Source of the DNA: Echinometra lucunter
Taxonomy: Eukaryota > Echinodermata > Echinoidea > Camarodonta > Echinometridae
Reading direction: 5' to 3'
DNA length: 64,000 bases
NCBI GenBank assembly: GCA_029962745.1
Contig: CM057162.1
Span: 10,199,243 to 10,263,242 of the forward strand
The translations under genes were made by a program, and so were the position numbers. A model generated the notes under the pieces. It was not told the origin of the DNA, did not search any database, and saw only the letters and a list, made by a program, of their open reading frames with translations. Positions 47,181-59,047 of this stretch are shown in pieces; within the stretch, counting starts at the first letter, position 1; each line of letters begins with the position of its first letter.

Positions 47181-48603
47181 AATTTCCAGGCAAAGAAAAA
47201 ATGCATCTACAAAGGAAAACAAGCAAGAAATACCACCGTCTAGTGCCTGAGGATGTCTAGAAGGAAATAAACTTCCTACTGAAAGATTCTCCTTACTAGC
47301 CAGTGCTTCACAAACATACACAAATAAAAACAAATTTGATTCTCACTCTTCCATTTCATTCCTCCATCCAGCATCCTTAAACTTTCCATTTGCATCCCCC
47401 CCCCCACCCAATTGCCAGGGTAAAAAATCGATGATTTTATTTCCGGAGCTACTTTTTGAGCCCAACCACCCTAATTTTCTACATTGTATTACAATTTACA
47501 TTGGACCCTATGCGAATTTCAGGGGCTCTTTTTAAGTTTTCCAGGGCTCTTTAGGGCATTTCCTGGGTGAATTTGTCCCAAGCCCCTGTGTAATTTTTCC
47601 CTCCTTCCTCCCCCCCCCCCACACTCTCTATCCATTCTTCCCACCCCAGATTTCTCTTGCTCTGTTTTCCCTCAATCCCTTTCCTACTCTCTCTTGCATA
47701 CAAGCTACACACCCAGTCCCACATGTTTATTCCCATGTTTGTTCCACTATCAGCCCACACAATGGGAAGGGCCTTGAGAAACGCTAAACCCACAATGACA
47801 GTCAGCCGGATCAACATTCTGTCCATTTCAACATGCCTACCTATATGCATACATGCATGTGCGTCAAACTGTAAGTTTACCACCTCACATCTCTCCCGTA
47901 GTAATCTAAGTAAACCTATCAGGTGTTGCTGCTAAGTTTCACTTATGACTATGTCACTTCCTCTAGAATCTTTCAATCAACTACATCTACTGTGTTAAAG
48001 ACATTCAGTCATGGGCTTTCATAGGGAGTGGATCATAATTTGCTGACACCAGACCTTGTGAAAAGCACTGTAATAGAGCTACATTTCTGGAGCACAGCAA
48101 AGCAAGCTGTCCCACCATAAACATTCTTCGGCCTGCTTCGGGCATTCTCGGGCCAGGGAAAGTGAGATAATGACTTCGCCATATGGGGCAAGGGTGGAAT
48201 ATACAGAGCATTTATACATAAGGTCTGTTGGTCATAAAAGTCATGTTGATGGACAACACCTGTTACTGGGTAAGAGCACCCATGGTGTCAAATTCCCCAT
48301 GAAAGCCCACGACTGAGCATCTTTAACTGGAGATTTTCATCAAAATGCTTATCTAATGTATGAATGGCTCCTAAGACATTAGGAAGTCTACTAATACATC
48401 ATAAATTTAAGCTAGGACAGACCTACCTAGGCCTAGGCATAAAATAGGTTCTGTGGCTGATGAAAATATACCTCAGGGCTAGAAATTTGAGTTAGCAATC
48501 TTATTCATTAAGACTTTACAATTCTTCTTCTGATTAAGATCTTAAAGCTTACTTCACATTCCTCTACTGCTTGTAATCTATAGAAAATTTGAAAAATAAT
48601 GTG

Positions 48604-48813
48604 CAGGAATGCCAACCTTGTAAAGAGCATAGCAGTATTTTGAGGGATCAAAAGGAGTATTTTGGGTGGAAAAACAGTAGAAACCTTTTCTGCAATAGAC
48701 ATGTGTAGTAATACAATTTTTTGGGGAAAAAAGTATTTTCATAAAACCTGCAGTCTAATTTTCAATAAAAAACAGTATAAAATACTGCAAAAATGGAACA
48801 CTTGGCATCTCTG
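48604..48813. mobile_element. hAT-like MITE remnant, copy B
   Basis: Allelic to 32718-32905, with a short extra segment containing GAGGGATCAAAAGGAG. Confidence 0.5.
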
Positions 48814-50028
48814 AATATGGCTTAGATTACTACGGTTTAAAGGAGAATAATGTTATGTGTACATGTAACTTGACTGAGCTCTTTTTTCAGTGTTGTTTGA
48901 TGCTGATAAAAAAAAATATATTTTTCATCATTTATGTCCTTCAGCTTTAATTTGCTTAATACCAAAAGAAATATCACCTTTTCTTCCCGTAGGTAGCTTG
49001 GCACAAAAAGAATCGTCTGGAATGCAAAGTGCATATTGTTGTTTGTATAATTCATTTGTGTTCCAGAAACATCTTCTTGTATCACTATGCTATGCTATTA
49101 AAGCTCCTTAAGAATTTCATAGAATTTTCTACCAAATGCAGTGACAATATATGATTTTTACACACTCCTACCAGACGACTAGACTCTGTCCCGTGTAATT
49201 AATATCAAATCATCATAGCATTTCCTGATCAAATATGTCAACCTCACTCACAAGAAAACAAAGGAGAGAGATTCCAAACATGATCTAACTACTACAAGAG
49301 AACCTTAGAAATGGAATCAAAGGAAATCAACTCACCTATGGAATACTCTGAAGTACATGTATATCTCAAAAAGTTATATAGTTCAAAACTCCTTCCCATC
49401 CAGACATATTGTGTACTCAGCACAGATATTCCATGTTGTATCAACACACCAGTAGCAGGTTTGCTCTGGTTTGTGTACTTACATGTACAGAGCACCATCT
49501 ACATTCAAACTAGTTTGGATTCGCTCCAATGCGATACAAGGACATACTTGACACTCATTCATTTTCCCACAACAAGCACTTCCTGGTTTCCGAAAAACTT
49601 CATATTCAGTTTTGCAATAACGTCAACAACAAATATTTTAGCAATTTCCTATCTAAACACTGACCCATCATTCCCCTACAGAATCTCCATTTCCTTGTGC
49701 TTAAAACTGTACCTTTTAGGAATCATTCTTATCATTATTAGTAATCATAATGACATCACTTTCATTTCATTGTAAAAGCATAAAATGTTGAGCAAGACAC
49801 AAAATTTGTTTACAGTTCTTCAAATATTTCTAAAGGAGGGGATGTCCCCTCAACACGCAAGTAAATGAAAGAAGTAGCAATGTCATTTTGAAATGCAGAA
49901 AACTTTTCCTTGTTCCAGTTTTGTTCACATAGCTATTTTTCTTTATGATTCATCATATAACAATGAAAACATGTACAATGCTCCAGATGTATATTTTTTT
50001 GTATATATTTTAAGCCCTTTTTTTTCCA

Positions 50029-50335
50029 GATGGAATAAATATTCTGTTGAGGGACGAATTCACACTAACATGACCAGATACATTTTTCTTAGGTAAATCC
50101 AGATCAAATCCAAATCAAATATTTATTTAGCATGCTTTCTTCATTGTCATCCCAATATCTCAACTTGAATATATCGGGGAAGATGGAATAAATATTCTGT
50201 TGAGGGACGAATTCACACTAACATGACCAGATACATTTTTCTTAGGTAAATCCAGATCAAATCCAAATCAAATATTTATTTAGCGTGCTTTCTTCATTGT
50301 CATCCCAATACCTCAACTTGAATATATCGGGGAAG
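50029..50335. repeat. 153-bp tandem duplication at the end of copy B
   Basis: The block from GATGGAATAAATATTCTG to ATATCGGGGAA occurs twice in a row (starts 50029 and 50182). Copy A has one unit (from about 34118) directly before the gap. This could be a join of overlapping contigs or a real duplication. Confidence 0.8.
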
Positions 50336-50689
50336 AATGAAGGCACTTTGGACCTAAAAACACGCGCCATATAATAGAGGTCACTTGAACCATTTAGAAA
50401 GATAAGGATGAATTACATCACTTAGATCATACTGTCAATAATCTAGAACTACACTGTATATCAGGTGAAAAATCAAAATAAAGAGTCATAATCCCGATCA
50501 ATAGGAAAAGGCCTCTTCCCAACACTGATCTTAATACTTCTTACTGTATACTTTTAACTATTTTTACTCTGAACAGGAAGAACTACCAATATTGAAAAGT
50601 AGTTTTGATAATGTGGATGTTTGTTTTCATCTATTTTCCTTCTTTCTTACCCATTTTTCTCTCCCTCTTGTTACCTTTTCTCTTTCTCT

Positions 50690-51452
50690 GTCCCATACAC
50701 TCTCTCTCTCTCCTCTCCCCTCTTTTCCCCTCTCCCTCTCCCACTCACTCTCTCCCCTACCTCTCTTGCCACCCTCTCTCCCTCCCCCCTCCCCACTCTC
50801 TGTCCCTCTCCCACTCCCACTCTCTCCTCTACCCCTCTTGCCACCCTCCCTCTCCCTCCCCCTCCCCCCTCTCTCTCTCTCTGTCCCTCTCCCCTACCCC
50901 TCTTTGCCACCCCTCTCTCCCTCTCCCCCTCTCTCTCTCTGTCCCTCTCCCGCTAACACTCTCTACCCTACCTCTCTTCCCCCCTCTCTCTCTCCCCTCA
51001 CACTCTTGCCCTCTCCCTCTCTCTGTCCCACTCCCACTCTCCACCTCTCCTCCCCCTGCTTGCCCCCCTATCTCTGTCCCTGTCCCACCTCACACTTTCT
51101 CCATCCTCCTCCCCCCCTCTCTCTCTCCTTCTGTCCCCTCTCCTCCTACCCCTCTCTGCCACCCTCTCTCCCTCTCCCCCTCTCTCTCTCTGTCCCTCTC
51201 CCGCTAACACTCTCTACCCTACCTCTCTTCCCCCCCTCTCTCTCTCCCCTCACACTCTTGCCCTCTCCCTCTCTCTGTCCCACTCCCACTCTCCACCTCT
51301 CCTCCCCCTGCTTGCCCCCTATCTCTGTCCCTGTCCCACTCACACTTTCTCCATCCTCCTCCCCACTCTTGCCCCTCTCCTCTCTCTCCATCCCTCTCCC
51401 ACTCACACTCTCTCCCCTCCCTCTCCCCCCCCCCCCCCCCCCCCCTCCGTCT
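50690..51452. repeat. 750-bp C/T polypyrimidine tract with 251-bp internal repeat
   Basis: Almost pure C/T on the plus strand. A segment containing CCCGCTAACACTCTCTACCC is repeated with period 251 (for example 50951 and 51202), and the tract ends in a long C-run at 51425-51445. Ser/Pro/Leu-rich frames of up to 301 codons come from composition and are not genes. Confidence 0.9.
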
Positions 51453-51458
51453 CTCTAT

Positions 51459-54400
51459 CCACCTACCTTTCTGGTATCTTTCCTATCAATACACTGATCA
51501 TTTTCTCGGATACCCCTCCTCTTTCACTTCCTAACACTATTATCCCAACAGTCCTTACTCCTCAGTTTTAATGACCCATCAATACTAGAAAATGTCCTCA
51601 ATGAGGCGTAACCTAACACCAGCTACCAGGATATTATGAGCATAATTGCCATGAACCCAATAATCTAAAAGTCATAGTACACTGATGACTACACTAAGTC
51701 ACTTCTGTGCACAGTACATGTTTGGAATGGTACAAATAATAGTAGGTTCAATTAATTTACAGTTGTAATATAAAAATGCTTTATTCATAATTCAAGAAAA
51801 ATGGAATATTAGAGTCAGTCCGAATGGATGAGTTGTAACCTTCTCTTTGTCCGTTTCTCTGTAAACAAAACTGCCCTGGCAAATCAGTCCTAGCACTGCA
51901 ATTGTGGATTTGCTATTGCTGTCGTTTTGTTTTGTTTTGCATAAATTCTTTTGATCAACAAAGAAGTTTGATGCAAAATTTCAGGGTGCAATGCAAAGAT
52001 CATATAACATATGAATGAATACCTTCAAATATTTTTTTAGACCTGGAAATATCTATATAAAAAAAAAAAAAATGAGGCTGTGTGCATCTATCGCACTCAG
52101 CCTAGAACGGCTTTGTGTGGATAGATGGGCACAGTCTCAACCCAGTGCGGATAGATCATATAATAAGCTCATGCGCATGCATTATTTGTATACTGAATCA
52201 ACCTTTCCCAATTGCTTTCATTCAGCTTCTTTTACATTGTGATCACACGACTAGTAATCATGTTTATCTTTTAACTCTTTATGCCAAAAGATCCATGTCT
52301 GTTACTCTCCTCTGGCTCTGGGTAGTCGATGTATCCTTCAGCAGTTATCATTTACTCGATTATACTACTACCATGCCAAAATAATGGCAATGACAAAGTT
52401 CTGCAATCAGTCATTTCTCATAAATCCATCTTGATTTGCAAATGTATGTAGTTGCCAATTTGATACACAAAACGGCAAGTTGTCACCTAACGTCTACTTC
52501 AGGAAATGTAGACAGATAACCTTGCTCAGACAGGGCAGTTTACTGTACTGCTCTACCTGCACATTGACAATAGGAAGCAAGTGACACATCAACATAATCT
52601 GAGTTATTGATATCTTCATATTTGTCCTAGTGTGCTCTTCCTCCGGGCCAAATTTTATGCAGGAACACTCATCCTGCTATATGTATTAAAGGTAGGACAT
52701 CCTGGTATTGCATTGACGTCGGTGTAAATGATACATTTGCTCTTTTTGATACAAAAAATGTCACATTCGTCACTAGCTTCCTTCTGTCAAAGTAGGGCAG
52801 TATATACCTCACTGATTAGTTGAAATCATGATGTTTTAGGTAAGGAAATTGGATTTTTTTTTTGAAAGATGTCTTTTATTGATGTTGGTACATACCTCTA
52901 ATAAACTTCTTTCCTTCTCCAGCATGAGCTTGAACGTATTCAGTCTTTCTGATTTCACTTGTGCGTCTTGCTGAGACTACGATCAAAATAGTAAATAAAG
53001 GAGGAAAAATAAATTATTCATACCACAGAAACAAGACTTCACACTTATGATTGCAATGCTAGATACCATCCGAAAAATTCTTTCTTTGCTCCCTTTCCCG
53101 ATCATTTGTTGTCATTTTTCTTTTATTTCCTTCTTCTTTTTTGCTCCTTTCTTCTCTGTTTAAAACATTTATCTATTTTTTATTTTGTCAGTATAAAAAA
53201 AATTTATACTGAACAATGATTACATGGCAATTCATCTGTTACAGCCAGAAAGGTTTTAAATTCTCTATAGTGGCTAATTTCTAGTGATAAACCCCATGGA
53301 AAATCCTGTGGGTGTTTTTTCTATTTATTTTTTGTATCATTTTTTTTAAATTTTTTTTTAAATTTTTTTTTGACTGTGCTACTTATGCCAATGGGATGCA
53401 TATTACTGGGTCAGAAATTAAAGAGGGTTTTGCCAAAAGTTGCGCAAACTAATGACACATTTCACACAAACTTTATAATAATTTGTTTGGTCCGTGCCTT
53501 TCTGCTGCAAGAAGGCAAAAGAGATCATTGAAAATTGAAATACAACTAAAATCTTTGGCAATCGCCAAAGTCTATCATCCTTTTCAGGCTTTAAATGACA
53601 TTTCTCTTAGAGATAAAAAAGAAGCAAATAAGTAAAAAATTCTATAAAAAGAACTTTTCATGACATAAAAAAGACAAATCAAAGAAATAGCAGTAAGAAA
53701 GATATTCCAAGTTTCAATAGCACTGTAAGGCTCGCTGCACAAGTATATTTTTTGCTTGGCATACATGTATACCCCCTTAGAAACCACCCCCCCCCCCTCC
53801 CAATCTCTGCCCCCTACCCCACTCCATCATTTCCATCACAAATCCTTCAACAGTATATAATTATGCTCAGCTGTGCCCAGCATATTGTCACCACCTGTCA
53901 GTATCAATAACACACACAGCTCACTGCCAAATTAAGCCCAAATTGCTACCGGTTTCCAAATAACGAGCCATTATACTCAATGAATTTGTTCGATGTACAT
54001 AAATTACCTCAGGTATAAAACCACAAATTCATTTAGTTACAGCATTTTCAGGAAGTGCTACTGACACTACATTGCACTTTGACTGTGAATAGTGATAAAA
54101 TTAATATTCTAATATGCAACGGACATTGAGCAATTATCAAAAGACAAACAAAAGATTTGAGTACATAATCAGCTTATATGAGGCATACCGATTAAAAACA
54201 CAAGATTCTTCAGTCTAGTGTAATTATCATATGTACATGTAAGCGACATTAGAAAACAAATTAATACCAATGTTAACCCACTGTATATTCTGCATTCATT
54301 ATGAGCAATGTTTGCAAATATCGCTAGTAATGCAAATGCTGTTCATCATCACTAATTCATTGCATGGACATAAATTCTACTTTCATTCATTATTACTGGA

Positions 54401-55222
54401 GTGCAAAGACATAAATCACACAACCACAACAGGCGAACGGATTAAATGTAGCATCAATGCGTTTCTGATTTTTACAACTTCTGTGGCTAAGAGTTAGTTC
54501 AGCAAAATGATACATGATCATGTAGATAAAAACATGATAAGCTTTGGTATGGAGATGAGTTGTTGAGATCTTGCAAAGCATCAATGATAATTGAGGAAGC
54601 AATTGGTACAATGATTAATGACATTACATAATCAAACCTTGCAAAAAAAGGCATGAACTGATGTAAAATAATGTGAACAAAACAGATATACATGTAGCTT
54701 ATATAACATTTTTTGATGACAGAACATTTTTTTTTCCAATATTCTTTAACAATAAGACTCGCAACATAATCATTTAACAGTTATTATCACCTAATCAAGG
54801 ACGGCGGAACATCGGGCTGAGACAAAGGAAATTGAGGGGCACCTTTTGTCTGCCAAACAATCATTGTCTGAGCCCAACGTTGCGCCGCCTCTGCTAATAT
54901 CGAGGGGAGATTAAGGATTTTGTAACAGAAAAAAAATTCTCAAGAAATCATCTGCAACAAGCAAAAAGAAAAGGAAAGAAAAGAAACATGACAGCAGGTC
55001 TAAAACAGGGGGAGATCAATGTACACTTTGGTTTCAAAAGGGGATAAACTTGGGGGGGGGAGGGGGGAGGGGGCAGTCAACATATATTCCTGTATACATC
55101 CCTGACCCTGGGTTTTCCAGAACCACCCTAAACAAAGTTCATTAAATGGTCGAAATCACCCCTTTACAATCTTTTTTAAAATAGCCCCTTTTTAAAATTT
55201 TTTCCCCCTTAACGAGTTTAAT
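51459..55222. repeat. Large duplicate pair 2, copy A
   Basis: Matches 60202-64000, beginning with CCACCTACCTTTCTGGT. It holds one exon (52896-52970); the rest looks intronic. Confidence 0.9.
52896..52970 (-). CDS. Internal exon, 25-codon helix, copy A
   Basis: Frame 0 at both ends; acceptor GTAGTCTCAG, donor GTATGT. It encodes QDAQVKSERLNTFKLMLEKE and RSLLE, with hydrophobic residues at coiled-coil spacing (Leu10, Phe13, Leu15, Leu17). The copy at 61646-61720 differs by two silent bases. It precedes the Ser/Lys/Arg-rich exon in gene order. Confidence 0.8.
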
Positions 55223-55365
55223 TTCCTTCAGCATACGCCCTAAACAAGGATATATACAAAGATACACAAAGCCAGAATAAGGATGGGAAAAGGATACCCT
55301 TAACGCGCGTTAACAAACTCGAGAGAATATACCCTATTACAAATATTCCTGATTTTCTTTTTCTC

Positions 55366-55375
55366 GGGGGGGGGT

Positions 55376-55411
<36 letters not shown>
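55366..55411 (+). repeat. 46-base G tract
   Basis: Nine G, one T, then 36 G; capable of G-quadruplex formation. It is likely length-variable and prone to sequencing error. Confidence 0.9.
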
Positions 55412-55413
<2 letters not shown>

Positions 55414-56191
55414 GGCACCCTACATGTGTCATTCCCATCACATGCCTTACCTGCCAAAACTACCCTTTTTAACATATTTTCTGGTCAAGCATGTGTACAG
55501 CAATATATTAGACTGGATGGAGCCTGGACTGGAAGTGCCCCCCCCCCCCCCTTTCCCAGTATCAGATTTCAATAGTTAGAGCTCAATGGATATGATATCA
55601 GATGTTTCTGCAAAGATGAACAGCATATGATCTGGAATATGATTTGACCTGCAAATAAATAGAAATTTAAATCCATTGTCAGCACCATGATGATTGTGAA
55701 GCCCAATAACCTGTGAAATGAATAAAAATGTTAAAAAAAGAAAAACTGTTGTTCTGGTCCTGGGATTACCATGACAAAGAAATTGTTCTAAAGCAAGTAG
55801 GAAAGTTGGATTAGCTGTATCCATGATCACAGGTGTCTAATATGAAATTTGGGTATTCACTGAATATTCACAAAAGCTGCTTGCAATATACACAGAAACA
55901 ACCATATGGGACCTCGTAATCTGGCATGGATATTCCAACAGAAATTTAATGAGGGCACTTGAAGAGCAATCCTTTCTAGGGAAACTTCTTCATCAATATG
56001 TTTTTCCTATTAAAATGACATGAAAAGATTTGAGGAAACTATTATTTCTTATTTTTCTCACCAAAAACCAAATATTAATACTTTCATGTTGGCCTCCATT
56101 TCTGGAATAATTCCAGTACATGAGGCAGCTCTTCATAAAAATGTGAAGATATGATAAGCACTTTTCACCGCTAGCCAAGCCATTAGTTTCA

Positions 56192-56598
56192 GGTAGAATA
56201 TTAAGGTGCCAGCCTGTGCGTTCATGAATAAACATTACACGATGACGTGTAAGGCTGCGTTCATGAATAAACATTACACGATGACGTGTAAAAGACTAGA
56301 AATGAATCCGGGTATAAATGGATAAAGTGCACCGATTGCCTCGTCAACTGCTCGTGGCACAGTGGTCAAAGCCACTGTCAGAGCTCGATATATTACTAGT
56401 CATGCTAGTCAAGGGTTCGAATCCCAGTGACGCTGGCAATTTTTTTGTCGTTATGAAATTGATGACAATGGCGTTTATTCCGTTGACAAAATAGTTCACT
56501 TTATCCATTTATACCCGGATTCATTTCTAGTCTTAACTTACACGTCATCGTGTAATGTTTATTCATGAACGCACAGGCTGGCACCTTAATATTCTACC
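56192..56598. mobile_element. Mutator-like TIR element carrying a tRNA-like unit
   Basis: The 407-bp element has inverted arms of about 100 bp starting GGTAGAATATTAAGGTGCCA and ending with the complement, flanked by identical 9-bp TTAGTTTCA at 56183-56191 and 56599-56607. Long TIRs with a 9-bp duplication match the Mutator/MULE pattern. The left arm has a 39-bp tandem duplication (GCGTTCATGAATAAACATT unit at 56218 and 56257) that the right arm lacks. The centre carries a tRNA-like Pol III unit (next entry). No transposase. The flank also includes the frame-0 exon at 56700-56846. Confidence 0.8.
56348..56446 (+). ncRNA. tRNA-like Pol III unit inside a TIR element (pseudo-tRNA)
   Basis: A box TGGCACAGTGG at 56355-56365, B box GGTTCGAATCC at 56414-56424 and a T7 terminator at 56440-56446 form a complete Pol III signature. 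A D-arm stem (GTGGC/GCCAC) and a hairpin ACTAG-TCATG-CTAGT in the position of a long variable arm suggest a type II (Ser- or Leu-like) ancestor. The acceptor stem does not pair well and the anticodon loop lacks the expected T33, so it is decayed and not a working tRNA. It may be a captured tRNA pseudogene or a tRNA-derived SINE fragment. Confidence 0.65.
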
Positions 56599-56699
56599 TT
56601 AGTTTCATCACCATCCATCATGATATTAGCTTGCAGGTCAAAGTGCAATTAGTCTCTTCCCAGGCAATCAAAGCATCAGGTGAACAGGTCAACGGTTAC

Positions 56700-56846
56700 C
56701 ATTCTGGATGGACGGGCCGACGTGAAATTCTGTTGGGTGTGAAGGGGGAGAGGAGATGGGCTTTGTAGTGACCGCGATAGACTCCTGCAGCGGTTGCAAT
56801 CGCAAGATGCTTCGTGCTGCACGTGGCGTGACCTGTGTAGACCCCT
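56700..56846 (-). CDS. Internal exon, Arg/Ser-rich with CDCNRC motif
   Basis: Forty-nine codons in frame 0 at both ends. The acceptor is excellent (CTTGGCTACTTTTGTAG) and the donor is GTAACC. It encodes RGLHRSRHVQHEASCDCNRC, then RSLSRSLQSPSPLPLHTQQ, then NFTSARPSRM. Cys15, Cys17 and Cys20 form C-x-C-x2-C after an HE.S motif, echoed in the exon at 58814-59047. An overlapping frame is also open but would end in phase 1, unlike all other exons. A metal-binding or palmitoylation role for the cysteines is only a guess. Confidence 0.65.
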
Positions 56847-57920
56847 CTACAAAAGTAGCCAAGAGGACAGACAAAGGGTAAACTTTAAAAATGAAGTTGA
56901 TGTACAAGTAGAAGAATAAATCAAAAGTTGAAATGTTAGAAATCAGCTTCACTTGTTGCACTTCAGGGTGTGATGTCTCTGACCTAAGAAAAAAATATTA
57001 GCTGCAAAAATGAATATCAATGAATTAGTGCCATTTCAAAATTGAAGTCATAATCACAAACATTGAATTTACAACAATCTCTTTCTCTAAGCTATCTTCC
57101 TACATGTACATGTACTTTACTAATCACATACTTTATGCAAGTTACATAAGCAGTTAAACATAATCTGTTAATCAAAAATTTCACAAGATACTAAAAAAAA
57201 TGTATGAGTGAAAATTACTCATATTTCAACTACTTCAAAACAAGAGAAAGTTTAAATTGGCAAAAAGACTAAAAATGAAAAAAAGACTAATGTTGCAATT
57301 CATTCACTTTCTGGCATGAAGCCTCTTGGAATCTCAACTACACGCAAAATTTGCAAACGTTGCTGTCTTTGCACTCAGACTTTTTGTTTTACACTACAGT
57401 GTTTATGTAAGTCCCTATGGCTATTAAAATCATTTACCTACTGCCCTAAATGTGAATGAATGAATGGAAACACTTCCTACATGTGTGCTTTTCTTTTCCA
57501 GCAGCTCATATCAATTTACATGTAGAACCATGTGATGGATTACAAAATCTTAGCTTGCTTTCTTGCTGTTTACTTTTCAGTGATCGTTAACACCAGGTGA
57601 AGTTTATTTCTACAAGAAGCAGCGGTTGCCCCACACCAATTCTCTTGGGTTCATGACCATTACACGAAACAATTTGAGTGGGACTACAAGGAAAGGCATG
57701 ATTGATGAATGGTTCCAGAGTAACACTTTCCCTGCATCAGACTTTGAGAATGGTTGGGCAATACAAAATGCTTTCATGTGAGTACTTTATTCTACCTTAA
57801 TGGTGAAAAGGAAACAACTCTTTCATTTTTTTTTAGAATGGACTTTTCATGATTTGGGATACTCTACATTATGCTGAAGAAATCAAGGTCACATGACCCC
57901 CAATTTCCAAAAGATTGACG

Positions 57921-58272
57921 TATGCAGAGCCGTAAATATACCAAATACATGAGCAGAAAGAGCAACAAATTCTACACAAACTATGCCCATTTTCGTTGCA
58001 TCAATATTTGTGGTTTGATGCTGATATTTTTTTAAAGGAAAATAAGCATTACAATCCTTAAATTAGCAATGCAATGAAAATATTCAAAGTATTGTTTTTC
58101 CTGCAAATTGGCAACTTTATGACTTCTCATTATACATTCTGTCAATGTATATTTATTTCGGATATATGATGTTTTGTAAGAAAAATGTAGCAATAAAAGA
58201 AAAATGTTGGTGTTGCCAATTTGAATAAAAGCTGATCAAATTATGCTTTAAATAATTCTTGTCATGAATGGG
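57921..58272. mobile_element. CCCATTCGTGACAG-family MITE, left end lost
   Basis: Matches 44005-44380 from TATGCAGAGCCGTAAATATA to the right end CATGAATGGG, followed by TTAA (58273-58276). The left TIR and its TTAA are missing. Confidence 0.8.
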
Positions 58273-58813
58273 TTAAAGACAATGTACTTAGGTCATCACA
58301 GAAAAAAAGAAGTTAACTTACATGCTCTACCTCTTTGTAGGAACATTAATTTCTAGCCCACTTCTAAAGAACTTACATTTTTACATCACACCTTTTCTAA
58401 ATTTCTACTGCATTAGAAACACAAATATATGATTTTTCACAAGTTTGCAAAGTACTAAGACTCAGTTTTGTGATTTTTGAAATCGACATTACACTTCATT
58501 CATGCAGGAGTACAGAAGTTGCATTAAAGATAATTTTGTTTTTCACTGAATTCAGCCAAGTGAGATAATTTAATACGTCAGGGTATAAGAGCTCAAGGAG
58601 GAAAGATAGACCGAATGAAGGAAGGAAATAGAGTGAAAAAGAGAAAAAGAGAAAAAACAAATGAGAAAAATATCCTTTAGCCACTGGATAAATATACATG
58701 TATAATGTAATGAAGGAATGAAATAGGAAATGGCATGCGTGTTATTCTTAGATCGATGGGTAAAAGGGCAGGAAGATTTTGCTTATATGGTTGCTATGGT
58801 GCGGAAGTTCAAC

Positions 58814-59047
58814 CTGAGCGGTCCAGCGAGAATGGCCATGAAAGGAGGGCTCCCTCTTGAGTCCCGTGGCAGAGCAAACCTGTGCGTATTTCCCCACCAG
58901 CCCCGATGAGATGGAAGAGGAGGAGCAGAGGGGGCACTCGCAAAGATCGTCGTACGACGTAGCACTGACCTCGTGTTGATGTATGTTGTAGGAGCGGGTA
59001 CGGGTGGAAAACAGGTTGAAGACGGTCCCTTTCGAGGGAGGCGACGG
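58814..59047 (-). CDS. Upstream exon with CECPLC motif; three possible donors
   Basis: A GC-rich block with acceptor ACATTTAAAACAG. Frame 0 reads PSPPSKGTVFNLFSTRTRSY, NIHQHEVSATSYDDLCECPL, CSSSSISSGLVGKYAQVCSA, then TGLKREPSFHGHSRWTAQ. Cys36, Cys38 and Cys41 form C-x-C-x2-C. Three in-frame donors are possible: GTCAGT after residue 26 (exon start 58970), GTTTGC after residue 56 (58880) and GTTGAA after residue 78 (58814); all leave frame 0. GTCAGT is the best by consensus, but coding-like composition continues to about 58800. This is the most upstream exon seen outside the duplicated block. Function unrecognised. Confidence 0.55.

Larger units (their letters stand above)
34794..50360. repeat. 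Large duplicate pair 1, copy B
   Basis: Counterpart of 18328-34293, beginning at the first base after the gap. Insertions found only here: MITEs at 38411-38897, 44005-44380 and 44718-44985, an expanded microsatellite at 40309-40575 and a 153-bp tandem duplication near the end. Introns not listed separately hold the same content as in copy A. Confidence 0.9.

Noticed and set aside
50592..51497. Open frames up to 301 codons, Ser/Pro/Leu-rich, in several frames
   Set aside because: Pure C/T tract has no stop codons in most frames; several frames are open in parallel and no splice or start context is seen.
56348..56446. Functional tRNA-Ser or tRNA-Leu gene
   Set aside because: Acceptor stem does not pair and position 33 of the anticodon loop is not T; kept only as a tRNA-like unit.
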